Shown here piece after piece: positions 7,339-16,349 of a stretch of DNA of 64,000 nt. The stretch is from Streptomyces sp. NBRC 110028. GTDB taxonomy: Bacteria > Actinomycetota > Actinomycetes > Streptomycetales > Streptomycetaceae. Every line of letters begins with the position of its first letter. The first letter of the stretch is position 1. Below the pieces are notes generated by a model. It did no database searches. It saw nothing but the letters and a program-made list of their open reading frames with translations, and was not told the DNA's origin. The position numbers and the translations under genes are program-made. The DNA lies in assembly GCF_001417735.1 (NCBI RefSeq), contig NZ_BBUZ01000023.1, forward strand, positions 148,077 to 212,076, in the 5' to 3' direction.

Positions 7339-9693
7339 GTGTCGAAAGCAGCCGAGCAGCACACCCTGGAGCCCACCGACGGCTTACCCGACCCGCCCGC
7401 CGCCGGGCCCGCGCTCCGCCGCCCCGCCGCGCCCGCGCCGCTGCCCGCCCCGCGCGGCGGCACCCCGCCGGCCGGGCCCGCCGTCTGGCCGGGCAGCCCG
7501 CAACCGCTCGGCGCGCGCGTGCACCGGGGTCCCGGGGGCGTGCCCGGCACCAACTTCGCGCTGTGGGCGGGTGGCGCGGAGGCCGTCGAGCTGTGCCTGT
7601 TCGACGACGACGGCGCGGAGACCCGCCATCCGCTGACCGAGCGGACCCATGAGGTCTGGCACGGCTTCGTGCCCGGCGTGCTGCCCGGCCGCCGGTACGG
7701 CTACCGCGTGCACGGCCGCTGGGACCCCTGGACCGGCGCCCGCTGGAACCCGGCCAAGCTGCTGCTGGACCCGTACGCGCGCGCGGTGGACGGCGACTTC
7801 GGGCCGCCCGGCGGCCCGCTGCCCGCCGAGGTCTACGGCCATGTGCGGGACTGGCCGCAGCAGCACGTCGCCGACACCGTACGGGACGAGCGGGACTCGG
7901 CCCCGTACGTCCCCAAGGGCGTGGTCGTGGACGACGACGCCTGGGGCGGGCCGCCGGACGAGTGGACCGACGACCGCCGTCCCAAGACCCCCTGGGCGGA
8001 GTCGGTGATCTACGAACTCCATGTGCGCGGCTTCACCATGCGCCACCCCGGCGTCCCGCCCGCGCTGCGCGGCACGTACGCCGGGCTCGCCCACCCCGCC
8101 GCGGTCGAGCACCTGACCCGGCTCGGGGTGACGGCGGTGGAACTGCTGCCGGTGCACCAGTTCGCGCACGAGGACCATCTGCTGCGGCGGCACCTGCGCA
8201 ACTACTGGGGCTACAACTCCATCGGCTACTTCGCGCCGCACGCCGGGTACGCGGCCACCGGCACCCGGGGCCAGCAGGTGGGCGAGTTCCGGCGGATGGT
8301 GCGCGCCCTGCACGCCGCCGGGATCGAGGTGATCCTCGACGTCGTCTACAACCACACCGCCGAGGCGGGCGAGCTGGGCCCGACCCTGTCGCTGCGCGGC
8401 ATCGACAACCGCGGCTACTACCGGCTCCAGCAGGACCCGCGCCGCTACGCCGACTTCACCGGCTGCGGCAACACCCTCCAGACCTTCCGGCCGCACGTAC
8501 TCCGGCTGATCACCGACTCGCTGCGCTACTGGGTCACCGAGATGGGCGTGGACGGCTTCCGCTTCGACCTGGCGAGCGCGCTGGCCCGCTCCACGCACGG
8601 CGGCGGCACGGGGGTGGACATGCTCTCCCCCTTCCTCGCCGTGATCGCCCAGGACCCGGTGCTGCGCCGCGTCAAGCTGATCGCCGAGCCCTGGGACGTG
8701 GGCTCCGGCGGCTACCAGGTGGGCGCGTTCCCGCCACTGTGGGCCGAGTGGAACGACCGCTACCGCGACGCCGTACGGGACTTCTGGCGCGGCGCCCTGC
8801 CCGATGCGCGCGACCTCGGCTACCGGCTCTCCGGCTCCAGCGACCTGTACGGGCACGGCGGCCGCGGGCCGTGCGCCTCGGTCAACTTCATCACCGCCCA
8901 CGACGGCTTCACCCTGCGCGATCTGGTGAGCTACGAGCGCAAGCACAACGAGGACAACGGCGAGGGCAACCGCGACGGCACCCACGACAACCGCTCCTGG
9001 AACAGCGGCGCCGAGGGCGAGACCGACGACCCGGACATCCGCGCCCTGCGCCGCCGCAGGCTGCGCGGACTGCTCGCCACCCTGCTGCTGTCCACCGGCG
9101 TCCCGATGCTCGTCGCGGGCGACGAGATGGGCCGTACCCAGGGCGGCAACAACAACGCGTACTGCCAGGACAACGCCACCGGCTGGGTCGACTGGTCGCT
9201 GCTGGACGACCCCGGCTGGCAGGCGCTCACCGACCTCACCGCCCGGCTGATCCGGCTGCGCCGCGCCCACCCGGTGCTGCGGCGGCCCGACTTCTTCTCC
9301 GGCCGCGCCCGGCCCCCGGACGGGGTGCGCGACCTCGCCTGGTTCACGCCGCGCGGCGAGGAGATGACCGAATCCGACTGGTACGCGCCCACCACCGCCC
9401 TCGGCGTCCACCTCTCCGGCCGTGACCTGCCGCAGCGGGATCCGCGCGGCGCGCCGGTCACCGACGACACCTTCCTCGCGCTGCTCCACGCGGGCCCCGC
9501 GCCGCTGACCTTCCACCTGCCCGGGCCGCCGTGGGCCGCGGGCTACGAACTCCTCCTGGACACCTCGCGCGAGGAGCAGGCCGCCGCACCGGGCGCACGG
9601 TATCCGGCGGGTGCGTCGATCGAGCTTCCGGAGCGCTCGGTTCTGCTGCTGCGCGCTCTTGCCTCCACGGACCTACGCCAAAAAACCGAGTGA
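7339..9693 (+). CDS. glgX: Glycogen debranching enzyme GlgX
   Basis: A 784-residue GH13 isoamylase-type debranching enzyme that hydrolyses alpha-1,6 branch points of glycogen. After a Pro/Ala-rich N-terminal extension of about 55 residues comes a CBM48-like domain (GGVPGTNFALWAGGAEAVELCLFDDDG) and then the barrel. The four conserved GH13 regions are visible: VILDVVYNHT, GVDGFRFDLA (nucleophile Asp), KLIAEPWDVG (acid Glu) and NFITAHDGFTL (third Asp). The GTG at 7339 is chosen because GGAGG sits eight bases upstream. The ABC exporter genes begin 34 bases downstream. GlgX works with GlgP and the GlgE pathway genes encoded further right. Confidence 0.93.
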   Translation: MSKAAEQHTLEPTDGLPDPPAAGPALRRPAAPAPLPAPRGGTPPAGPAVWPGSPQPLGARVHRGPGGVPGTNFALWAGGAEAVELCLFDDDGAETRHPLTERTHEVWHGFVPGVLPGRRYGYRVHGRWDPWTGARWNPAKLLLDPYARAVDGDFGPPGGPLPAEVYGHVRDWPQQHVADTVRDERDSAPYVPKGVVVDDDAWGGPPDEWTDDRRPKTPWAESVIYELHVRGFTMRHPGVPPALRGTYAGLAHPAAVEHLTRLGVTAVELLPVHQFAHEDHLLRRHLRNYWGYNSIGYFAPHAGYAATGTRGQQVGEFRRMVRALHAAGIEVILDVVYNHTAEAGELGPTLSLRGIDNRGYYRLQQDPRRYADFTGCGNTLQTFRPHVLRLITDSLRYWVTEMGVDGFRFDLASALARSTHGGGTGVDMLSPFLAVIAQDPVLRRVKLIAEPWDVGSGGYQVGAFPPLWAEWNDRYRDAVRDFWRGALPDARDLGYRLSGSSDLYGHGGRGPCASVNFITAHDGFTLRDLVSYERKHNEDNGEGNRDGTHDNRSWNSGAEGETDDPDIRALRRRRLRGLLATLLLSTGVPMLVAGDEMGRTQGGNNNAYCQDNATGWVDWSLLDDPGWQALTDLTARLIRLRRAHPVLRRPDFFSGRARPPDGVRDLAWFTPRGEEMTESDWYAPTTALGVHLSGRDLPQRDPRGAPVTDDTFLALLHAGPAPLTFHLPGPPWAAGYELLLDTSREEQAAAPGARYPAGASIELPERSVLLLRALASTDLRQKTE

Positions 9694-9727
9694 GCGCTGT
9701 CAGGGGCGGACCGTAGTCTCGCCGCTG

Positions 9728-11578
9728 ATGGCTGTGACGACGGCACCACCCCGGGACCAGGAGAGCGGAGCCGCCCGGCGGCACCGCTCCACCACGCGTT
9801 CCCTGCTGCGGCTGTGGCCCTATGTGCGCCCGGTGCGGGCCCGGCTGTTCGCCGCGGCCGCGGCCGCGGTCGTCGCCTCCTGCCTGGGCCTGGTCATCCC
9901 GCTCGTCCTCAAGTGGATGGTGGACGGCCCGGTCGCCGGCCGCGAACCGGGCGGGGTGTGGCTGGGCGGTGCGCTGCTGCTCGCCCTCGGGGTGGCCGAG
10001 GCCGGGCTGTTCGGGCTGCGGCGCTGGCTGGTGGCGCGGCCGCTGGCGTCCGTCGAGGCCTCGATGCGGGCCTCCCTCTACCGCCACCTCCAGCGGCTGC
10101 CGGTCACCTTCCACGACCGCTGGGCCTCGGGCCAGCTGCTGTCGCGCGCCACGACCGATCTGATGCTGCTGCGCAGGTTCCTGGCCTTCCCGCTGACCTT
10201 CCTGGTGGTCAACGGGGTCACCATCCTGGTCGGCTTCGCGATCCTGCTGGCGCAAGCGTGGACGCTGGGGCTGGTGCTGCTGGTCCCGGCCGTGCCGCTG
10301 ATGATCCTCTGTTCGCTGTTCGAGACCCGCTATTCGGCCATCGCCCGCAGCGCGCAGGACCAGACCGGCGATCTGACGACGGTCGTCGAGGAGGGCGTGC
10401 TCGGCATCCGTATCGTCAAGGGCTTCGGCCGCCACCGCAGCCAGGCGCGGGCCTTCCGCGCCCTGGCGGAGCGGGTGCGCGCCACCGAGCTGCGCAAGGC
10501 GGGGCTGCTGGCCACCATCTGGGCGCTGATCATGACCCTGCCGGAGCTGGCGATCGGCGCGGCCCTGGTCCTCGGCACCATCCAGGTCGCCGACGGCGAC
10601 CTCTCGGCGGGCACGCTCGTCGCCTTCCTCTCCACGGCCCTGGCGCTGCGGTGGCCGGTGGAGTCGCTGGGCTTCCTGCTGGCGATGAGCCAGGACTCGG
10701 CGACGGCCACCGACCGCTTCTTCGAGGTCATGGACGCCACCCCGGCGGACACCGTCGATCGCCCGGCGGAGGACACGGCGTCCGTGCTGCCCCGGCAGCG
10801 GGGCGAGGGCGGGCTGCGGTTCGAGGCGGTCGAGTTCCGGTACGGCGACGCTCCCCGGGGCACCCCGCCCGTGCTGCGCGGGGTCGACCTGCACATCCGG
10901 CCCGGCGAGACCATGGCGCTCGTCGGCGCGACCGGCTCCGGGAAGACCACGCTGACCGCGCTCGTCCCCCGGCTGCACGAGGTGACGCGCGGGCGGATCA
11001 CCCTCGACGGGCGGGACATCACCGCGCTCCCCCGCGAGGAGTTGCGCGCCCTGGTCGCCGTCGCCTTCGAGGAGCCCACGCTGTTCTCGGCGACGGCCGG
11101 TGAGAACGTGCTGATGGGCGCGGACGGCGCCGACCGGGCCGCGCTGGCGCGGGCCCTGAGGGTGGCCCAGGCCGAGTTCGTGCACGCCCTGCCGCGCGGC
11201 ACCGACACCGAGGTGGGCGAGCAGGGGCTGAGCCTGTCCGGCGGGCAGCGGCAGCGGCTCGCGCTGGCCCGCGCCGTCGTCGGCGCACCGCGCTTCCTGG
11301 TGCTGGACGACCCGCTGTCCGCCCTGGACGTGCACACCGAGGCGCGGGTGGAGGCCGCGCTGCGGCAGGTCCTCGCGACGACGACCGCGCTGGTCGTCGC
11401 GCACCGGCCGTCGACGGTGCTGCTGGCCGACCGGGTGGCGCTGCTGGAGGAGGGCCGTATCGCCGCCGTCGGCACCCACCACCAACTGCTGCGGGACAGC
11501 GCCGCCTACCGGGCGCTGATGGCGGGACAGGACGGCGAGGACGACCACGAGGGCGGAAACGGAGAGGACGGCCCATGA
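9728..11578 (+). CDS. ABC exporter half-transporter with a degenerate ATP site
   Basis: A 616-residue half-transporter with six membrane helices (about 30-320) and an ATP-binding domain (about 360-600). The Walker A (GATGSGKT) and signature (LSGGQRQR) motifs are intact. The Q-loop position reads AFEEPTLF instead of the usual Gln, and the Walker B reads FLVLDDPLSALD, with Asp where the catalytic Glu is expected. That is the pattern of the non-hydrolysing subunit in heterodimeric exporters. The next gene starts inside its stop codon (ATGA) and has consensus motifs, so the two should form one asymmetric exporter of drugs, lipids or peptides. The substrate is unknown. Confidence 0.9.
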   Translation: MAVTTAPPRDQESGAARRHRSTTRSLLRLWPYVRPVRARLFAAAAAAVVASCLGLVIPLVLKWMVDGPVAGREPGGVWLGGALLLALGVAEAGLFGLRRWLVARPLASVEASMRASLYRHLQRLPVTFHDRWASGQLLSRATTDLMLLRRFLAFPLTFLVVNGVTILVGFAILLAQAWTLGLVLLVPAVPLMILCSLFETRYSAIARSAQDQTGDLTTVVEEGVLGIRIVKGFGRHRSQARAFRALAERVRATELRKAGLLATIWALIMTLPELAIGAALVLGTIQVADGDLSAGTLVAFLSTALALRWPVESLGFLLAMSQDSATATDRFFEVMDATPADTVDRPAEDTASVLPRQRGEGGLRFEAVEFRYGDAPRGTPPVLRGVDLHIRPGETMALVGATGSGKTTLTALVPRLHEVTRGRITLDGRDITALPREELRALVAVAFEEPTLFSATAGENVLMGADGADRAALARALRVAQAEFVHALPRGTDTEVGEQGLSLSGGQRQRLALARAVVGAPRFLVLDDPLSALDVHTEARVEAALRQVLATTTALVVAHRPSTVLLADRVALLEEGRIAAVGTHHQLLRDSAAYRALMAGQDGEDDHEGGNGEDGP

Positions 11579-13440
11579 CGACGTCCGAGGACGCCAGGGA
11601 GACCGGGGACGCCGACAAGAGCACGGTCCCGCAGGAGCGCCCGGCGCCGGAGGACCCCTTCGACCACGATGTGCTGCCCGCGCCCAAGGGCGCCTCCCTG
11701 TCGCTGCTGCGCTCGCTGCTCGCCCCGCGCCGCGCCCGCGTCCGGCTCGCGGCCGTCCTCCTGCTGCTGCAGCAGGCCGCGGTGCAGGCGGGCCCGCTGC
11801 TCGTCGCGTTCGCCATCGACCGCGCGGTGCCCGCCTTCCGGGACGGCGACCACGGGCCGCTCATCGCCGTCGGCGCCGGATACCTGGGCTGCGCGCTCGC
11901 CTCCGGCGGCCTCCAGTTCGCGTTCATCCGCGTCTCCGCCCGCATCAGCCAGGACGTGCTGCTGGACCTGCGGAGCCGGATCTACCGCCACGTCCAGGTC
12001 CTCAGCGTGGACTTCCACGACCGGTACACCTCCGGGCGGCTCATCTCCCGCACCACGACGGACGTCGAATCGCTGCGGGAGCTGCTGAACGAGGGCCTTG
12101 AGGAGCTGCTCGGCATCGCGCTGTCCGTCGTCTACATCGCCCTCACCCTGCTGTACCTGGACTGGGGGCTCGGCGGCGCGGCGGTGCTCTCGTTCTGGCC
12201 GCTGTATCTGCTCATCCGCTCCTTCCGACGCCGGTCGGCGCGCGTCTACCGCGCGCGGTCGACGGCCACCGCCGCGGTCATCGTCGCCTTCACCGAGACC
12301 ATGAACGGCATCCGCCCGGTGCAGGCCTTCCGCCGCGAGCGCGCCAACGACGCCCGCTTCGACGAGCTGAACGGCCGCCACCAGCGGATCAACGGGACCG
12401 CGGTCCTGGAGATGGCCCGCTATGTGGTCGGCTCCCGGCTGATCGCCAACACGGCGGTCGCGGCCATCGTGCTGTGGGGCGCCTACCGGGTCGCCTCGGG
12501 CGGTCTGGAGCTGGGCGTGCTGGCCGCGGCCGCGCTGTATCTGCGCAGGCTGTACGACCCGATCGACCGCCTGGGCATGTTCCTCAACTCCTATCAGTCC
12601 GCCGCCGCCTCCCTGGAGAAGATCGCGGGCCTGCTGGCCCAGCGCCCCTCCGTCCCCGAACCGGCCGACCCCCGGCCCCTGCCGCCGCGCCCCGCCCGGG
12701 CGCCCGGCCGCGAGGTCGTCTTCGACGGGGTGCGCTTCGCGTACCGCACCGGGGGCGAGGTGCTGCCCCGCTTCGACCTCACCCTGCCCGCGGGACAGAC
12801 GGTCGCCGTGGTGGGCGCGACCGGCGCGGGCAAGTCGACCCTCGCCAAGCTGCTCGCCCGCTTCTACGACCCCACCGACGGCCGGGTGCTGCTCGACGGC
12901 GTCGACCTGCGCGACCTGGCCACGCCCGAACTGCGCCGCGGGGTGGTCATGGTGACCCAGGAGGCGTTCCTGTTCTCGGGCACGGTCGCCGAGAACATCA
13001 CCATCGGCCGCCCCGACGCCACCCGCGCCGAGGTCGAGCAGGCCGCCAAGGCCATCGGCGCGCACGACTTCATCACCGCCCTGCCCGACGGCTACGACAC
13101 CGACGTGCGCAAGCGCGGCGGCCGGATCTCCGCGGGCCAGCGCCAGCTGGTCGCCTTCGCCCGCGCCCTCCTCGCCGACCCCGCCGTCCTCATCCTCGAC
13201 GAGGCCACGTCCTCCCTCGACATCCCGGGCGAACGCGCCGTCCAGCGCGCCATGGACACGGTGCTGCGCGGCCGCACCGCCGTCGTCATCGCCCACCGCC
13301 TCTCCACGGTGGAGATCGCCGACCGGGTGCTCGTGATGGCCGACGGCCGCGTCGTCGAGGACGGCGCCCCCGGCGCCCTCATAGCGGGCGAGGGCCGCTT
13401 CGCGACGCTGCACCAGGCGTGGCGGGACAGTCTCGTGTGA
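11575..13440 (+). CDS. ABC exporter half-transporter (consensus ATP site)
   Basis: The 621-residue partner of the preceding exporter subunit, overlapping it by four bases. The membrane domain covers about residues 45-350, and the ATP-binding domain follows. Walker A is GATGAGKS, the Q-loop is [10 protein letters not shown], and Walker B with the catalytic Glu is [12 protein letters not shown]. The signature reads RISAGQRQ, slightly changed from LSGGQ. This subunit therefore supplies the catalytic residues that its partner lacks. The heterodimer arrangement resembles TM287/288 and BmrCD. No adjacent regulator is seen, so expression may be shared with glgX upstream. Confidence 0.9.
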   Translation: MTTSEDARETGDADKSTVPQERPAPEDPFDHDVLPAPKGASLSLLRSLLAPRRARVRLAAVLLLLQQAAVQAGPLLVAFAIDRAVPAFRDGDHGPLIAVGAGYLGCALASGGLQFAFIRVSARISQDVLLDLRSRIYRHVQVLSVDFHDRYTSGRLISRTTTDVESLRELLNEGLEELLGIALSVVYIALTLLYLDWGLGGAAVLSFWPLYLLIRSFRRRSARVYRARSTATAAVIVAFTETMNGIRPVQAFRRERANDARFDELNGRHQRINGTAVLEMARYVVGSRLIANTAVAAIVLWGAYRVASGGLELGVLAAAALYLRRLYDPIDRLGMFLNSYQSAAASLEKIAGLLAQRPSVPEPADPRPLPPRPARAPGREVVFDGVRFAYRTGGEVLPRFDLTLPAGQTVAVVGATGAGKSTLAKLLARFYDPTDGRVLLDGVDLRDLATPELRRGVVMVTQEAFLFSGTVAENITIGRPDATRAEVEQAAKAIGAHDFITALPDGYDTDVRKRGGRISAGQRQLVAFARALLADPAVLILDEATSSLDIPGERAVQRAMDTVLRGRTAVVIAHRLSTVEIADRVLVMADGRVVEDGAPGALIAGEGRFATLHQAWRDSLV

Positions 13441-13747
13441 CGCGCTCGCGGCGGACGTGGCTCGGACCGAACTCCTTTATCCGATATGCGGATACAGCAC
13501 ACGTGTCAACGGACACTTTCCGGTCAACCTGTTGTCGCGCTCCTGACAGGTTGAGTCCAATGATGGCACCCTTCCCTCGACCGAGGTGCGGCACTTCCAC
13601 AGCTCGCGGCCTCGGGCCACCCCCCATCCCCCGTCCCCCGTCCCCCGTCCCCCGTCCCCCCACGGTCCCCCCACGCCGTACCACCTGCTCCGCCATGTCC
13701 TGCCCGGACGGCCGTGCCATCGCGCGGCCAGCGCAGAAGGAGTCAGC
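13441..13747. other. Promoter region of the first M4 protease gene
   Basis: This region holds no supported gene. It contains the C-rich heptamer repeat at 13621-13673 and, just before the GTG at 13748, an AAGGAG ribosome-binding site. The segment 13470-13560 (TTTATCCGATATGCGGATACAG and following, with an imperfect TCCGATATGCGGA symmetry) is AT-richer than its surroundings and is the likely promoter. Confidence 0.5.
13621..13673. repeat. CCCCCGT heptamer repeat (G-quadruplex-capable on the minus strand)
   Basis: The 7-base unit CCCCCGT is repeated about four times and flanked by further C5 and C6 tracts. The complementary strand therefore has at least four G5 runs separated by AC or AT, a textbook quadruplex-forming pattern. 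It lies 75-127 bases upstream of the M4 protease start. Confidence 0.8.
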
Positions 13748-16066
13748 GTGAGCCTCTTCCCCCAACGGCACCTCAGACCTCACAGACCCCATCGACACCG
13801 CGCCACGGCCGGCGCCCTAATGGCCGCCGCCGCGATGATCGTCGTCGGTGTCCAGACCGGTCCCGCGACCGCACGCGCGGGGGACGCCGCCACCGCCGCG
13901 GGCGGCACGATGGCCGCCAAGGCCCGCCCCGGCGCGCTGCCCGCGCAGCTGTCCCCCGCGGCCCGCACCACGCTGATCCGCGCCGCCGACACCGCCTCCG
14001 CGAAGGCCGCCACCGCGAGGACGCTGGACCTCGGGTCCCGGGAGAAGCTGGTCGTCAGGGACGTCATCAAGGACGCCGACGGCACCACTCACACCCGCTA
14101 CGAACGCACCTACGCCGGGCTTCCCGTCCTCGGCGGCGATCTGGTCGTGGACCGCGCCGAGGGCGGCGCGGTGGAGACGGTCGCGAAGGCCACCAAGGCC
14201 CGCCTGACGATCCCGACGACCACCGCGGCCGTCGAGCCCGCCACCGCCGAGAAGGCCGCCGTGAAGGCGGCGGACGCGCAGGGCTCGCGGAAGACCGCGG
14301 CGCGGCGGGCGCCGCGCAAGGTGATCTGGGCGGCGGACGGCAGGCCGACGCTCGCGTACGAGACCGTCGTCGGCGGCCTCCAGGAGGACGGCACGCCCAA
14401 CGAGCTGCACGTCATCAGCGACGCGGCCACCGGAAGCAAGCTGTTCCAGTACCAGGGCGTCAAGAACGGCACCGGCAAGAGCCAGTACAGCGGGCAGGTC
14501 GCCCTCGGCACCTCGGGCAGCGCGGGCTCGTACAACCTGACCGACGCCGGGCGCGGCAGCCACAAGACGTACAACCTGAACCGCGGCACCTCGGGCACCG
14601 GCACCCTGTTCACCGACGCCGACGACGTCTGGGGCAGCGGCACCACCGCCGACGCCGCCACCGCCGGGGTCGACGCCCACTACGGCGCCGCCGAGACGTG
14701 GGACTACTACAAGAACGTGCACGGCCGCACCGGCATCCGGGGCGACGGCGTGGGCGCGTACTCCCGGGTCCACTACAGCAGCGGCTATGTCAACGCCTTC
14801 TGGCAGGACGCCTGCTTCTGCATGACGTACGGCGACGGCTCCGGCAACGCCAAGCCGCTGACCTCGATCGACGTGGCGGCGCACGAGATGAGCCACGGTG
14901 TCACCGCGGCCACCGCCAGACTGGTCTACAGCGGCGAGTCCGGCGGCCTCAACGAGGGCACCTCCGACATCTTCGCCGCTGCGGTCGAGTTCGCCGCGGA
15001 CAACGCGTCCGACGTGGGCGACTACCTCGTCGGCGAGAAGATCGACATCAACGGCGACGGCACCCCGCTGCGCTACATGGACAAGCCCAGCAAGGACGGC
15101 GCCTCCAAGGACAACTGGTACGCGGGCGTCGGCAACGTGGACGTGCACTACTCGTCCGGTATCGCCAACCACTTCTTCTACCTGCTCTCCGAGGGCAGCG
15201 GCGCCAAGGAGATCAACGGCGTCAGCTACAACAGCCCGACCTCCGACGGGCTGCCGGTCACCGGCATCGGCCGGGACGCCGCCGAGCAGGTGTGGTTCAA
15301 GGCGCTCAGCCAGCGCATGACGTCCATCACCGACTACGCCGCCGCGCGCGAGGCGACGCTGTGGGCGGCGGGCGAGCTGTACGGCCAGGGCGGCCCCCAG
15401 TACAACGCGGTGGCGAACGCCTGGGCCGGGGTGAACGTCGGCACCCGCATCGCCGAGGGCGTCACCGTCACCCCGCCCGGCGACCAGACCAGCATCGTCG
15501 GCCAGGCCACCAGCGCGCAGATCAAGGCCACCAGTTCCAACCCGGGCGCGCTGAGCTACGCGGCCACCGGGCTGCCGGCGGGCCTCGCGCTCGACTCCGC
15601 CACCGGTCTGATCTCCGGCACCCCGACCGCCGAGGGCGCAAGCGCGGTGACCGTGACGGTGACCGACTCGGCGGGCAGGACCGGCACCGCGTCGTTCACC
15701 TGGACCGTCACCACCACCAGCGGCAACGTCTTCGAGAACACCACGGACGTCGCCATTCCGGACGGGGGCGACGCCGTCACCTCCCCGGTCACCGTGACCC
15801 GGGCCGGGAACGCCCCGTCCGCCCTCCAGGTGGCCGTGGACATCACCCACAGCTACCGCGGTGACCTGGTGATCGACCTGATCGCCCCGGACGGTACGGC
15901 CTACCGGCTCAAGGACTCCAGCATCTCCGACTCGGCGGACGACGTGAAGGCCACGTACACCGTGGACGCCTCCTCCGAGACCGCGGTCGGCACCTGGGAC
16001 CTGAAGGTCCAGGACATCTACCCGCAGGACTCCGGCACCATCAACGGCTGGAAGCTGACCTTCTGA
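13748..16066 (+). CDS. Secreted M4 metalloprotease with Ig-like and P domains
   Basis: A 772-residue thermolysin-family (M4) zinc protease precursor. The order is: signal peptide (to about residue 40), an FTP/PepSY propeptide (about 95-230, with KLVVRDVIKDADG and YAGLPVLGGDLVV), and the M4 catalytic domain with HEMSH (H379), SGGLNEGTSD and DVHYSSGIANHFFYLL. A putative Ig domain (about 580-660) and a proprotein-convertase P domain (about 665-772, DITHSYRGDLVIDLIAPDG) follow. The P domain is absent from the two downstream paralogues. The GTG is preceded by AAGGAG. The enzyme should be exported and self-activated to degrade extracellular protein. Confidence 0.93.
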   Translation: MSLFPQRHLRPHRPHRHRATAGALMAAAAMIVVGVQTGPATARAGDAATAAGGTMAAKARPGALPAQLSPAARTTLIRAADTASAKAATARTLDLGSREKLVVRDVIKDADGTTHTRYERTYAGLPVLGGDLVVDRAEGGAVETVAKATKARLTIPTTTAAVEPATAEKAAVKAADAQGSRKTAARRAPRKVIWAADGRPTLAYETVVGGLQEDGTPNELHVISDAATGSKLFQYQGVKNGTGKSQYSGQVALGTSGSAGSYNLTDAGRGSHKTYNLNRGTSGTGTLFTDADDVWGSGTTADAATAGVDAHYGAAETWDYYKNVHGRTGIRGDGVGAYSRVHYSSGYVNAFWQDACFCMTYGDGSGNAKPLTSIDVAAHEMSHGVTAATARLVYSGESGGLNEGTSDIFAAAVEFAADNASDVGDYLVGEKIDINGDGTPLRYMDKPSKDGASKDNWYAGVGNVDVHYSSGIANHFFYLLSEGSGAKEINGVSYNSPTSDGLPVTGIGRDAAEQVWFKALSQRMTSITDYAAAREATLWAAGELYGQGGPQYNAVANAWAGVNVGTRIAEGVTVTPPGDQTSIVGQATSAQIKATSSNPGALSYAATGLPAGLALDSATGLISGTPTAEGASAVTVTVTDSAGRTGTASFTWTVTTTSGNVFENTTDVAIPDGGDAVTSPVTVTRAGNAPSALQVAVDITHSYRGDLVIDLIAPDGTAYRLKDSSISDSADDVKATYTVDASSETAVGTWDLKVQDIYPQDSGTINGWKLTF

Positions 16067-16126
16067 CACACCGTCCGCAACCCCATCCGCACCCTCGCCC
16101 TTCGCGGCGGTGAACCACCAGAACCA

Positions 16127-16165
16127 GGCGCCGCCAGGAGTGACCCGACTCCTCCTGGCGGCGTC
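16127..16165. terminator. Hairpin after the first M4 protease gene
   Basis: CGCCGCCAGGAG at 16129-16140 pairs perfectly with CTCCTGGCGGCG at 16152-16163 across an 11-base loop. It is a strong stem without a long T tract, as is usual for Streptomyces. It lies 60 bases after the stop codon. Confidence 0.8.
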
Positions 16166-16349
16166 TCCATGCGCGTTTCCCTGCGCGTTTCCCTGCACAA
16201 ATTCCGCCAGACCCGCCGGGAAACCCGTGACATGTCCGCGGCTTGTATGACAGTCTGCCCACGCATTACGCACCAGTACCTCTTGTTCAGTGCCGAGCCG
16301 CGCTTCCCGCTGACCGGCACTGACCCCCCACAGCAACGAGGGAGTTAGC

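Noticed and set aside
15728-16066. Separate small gene for the P domain of the first M4 protease
   Set aside because: The frame is continuous with the catalytic domain, with no stop or start between; it is a C-terminal domain.
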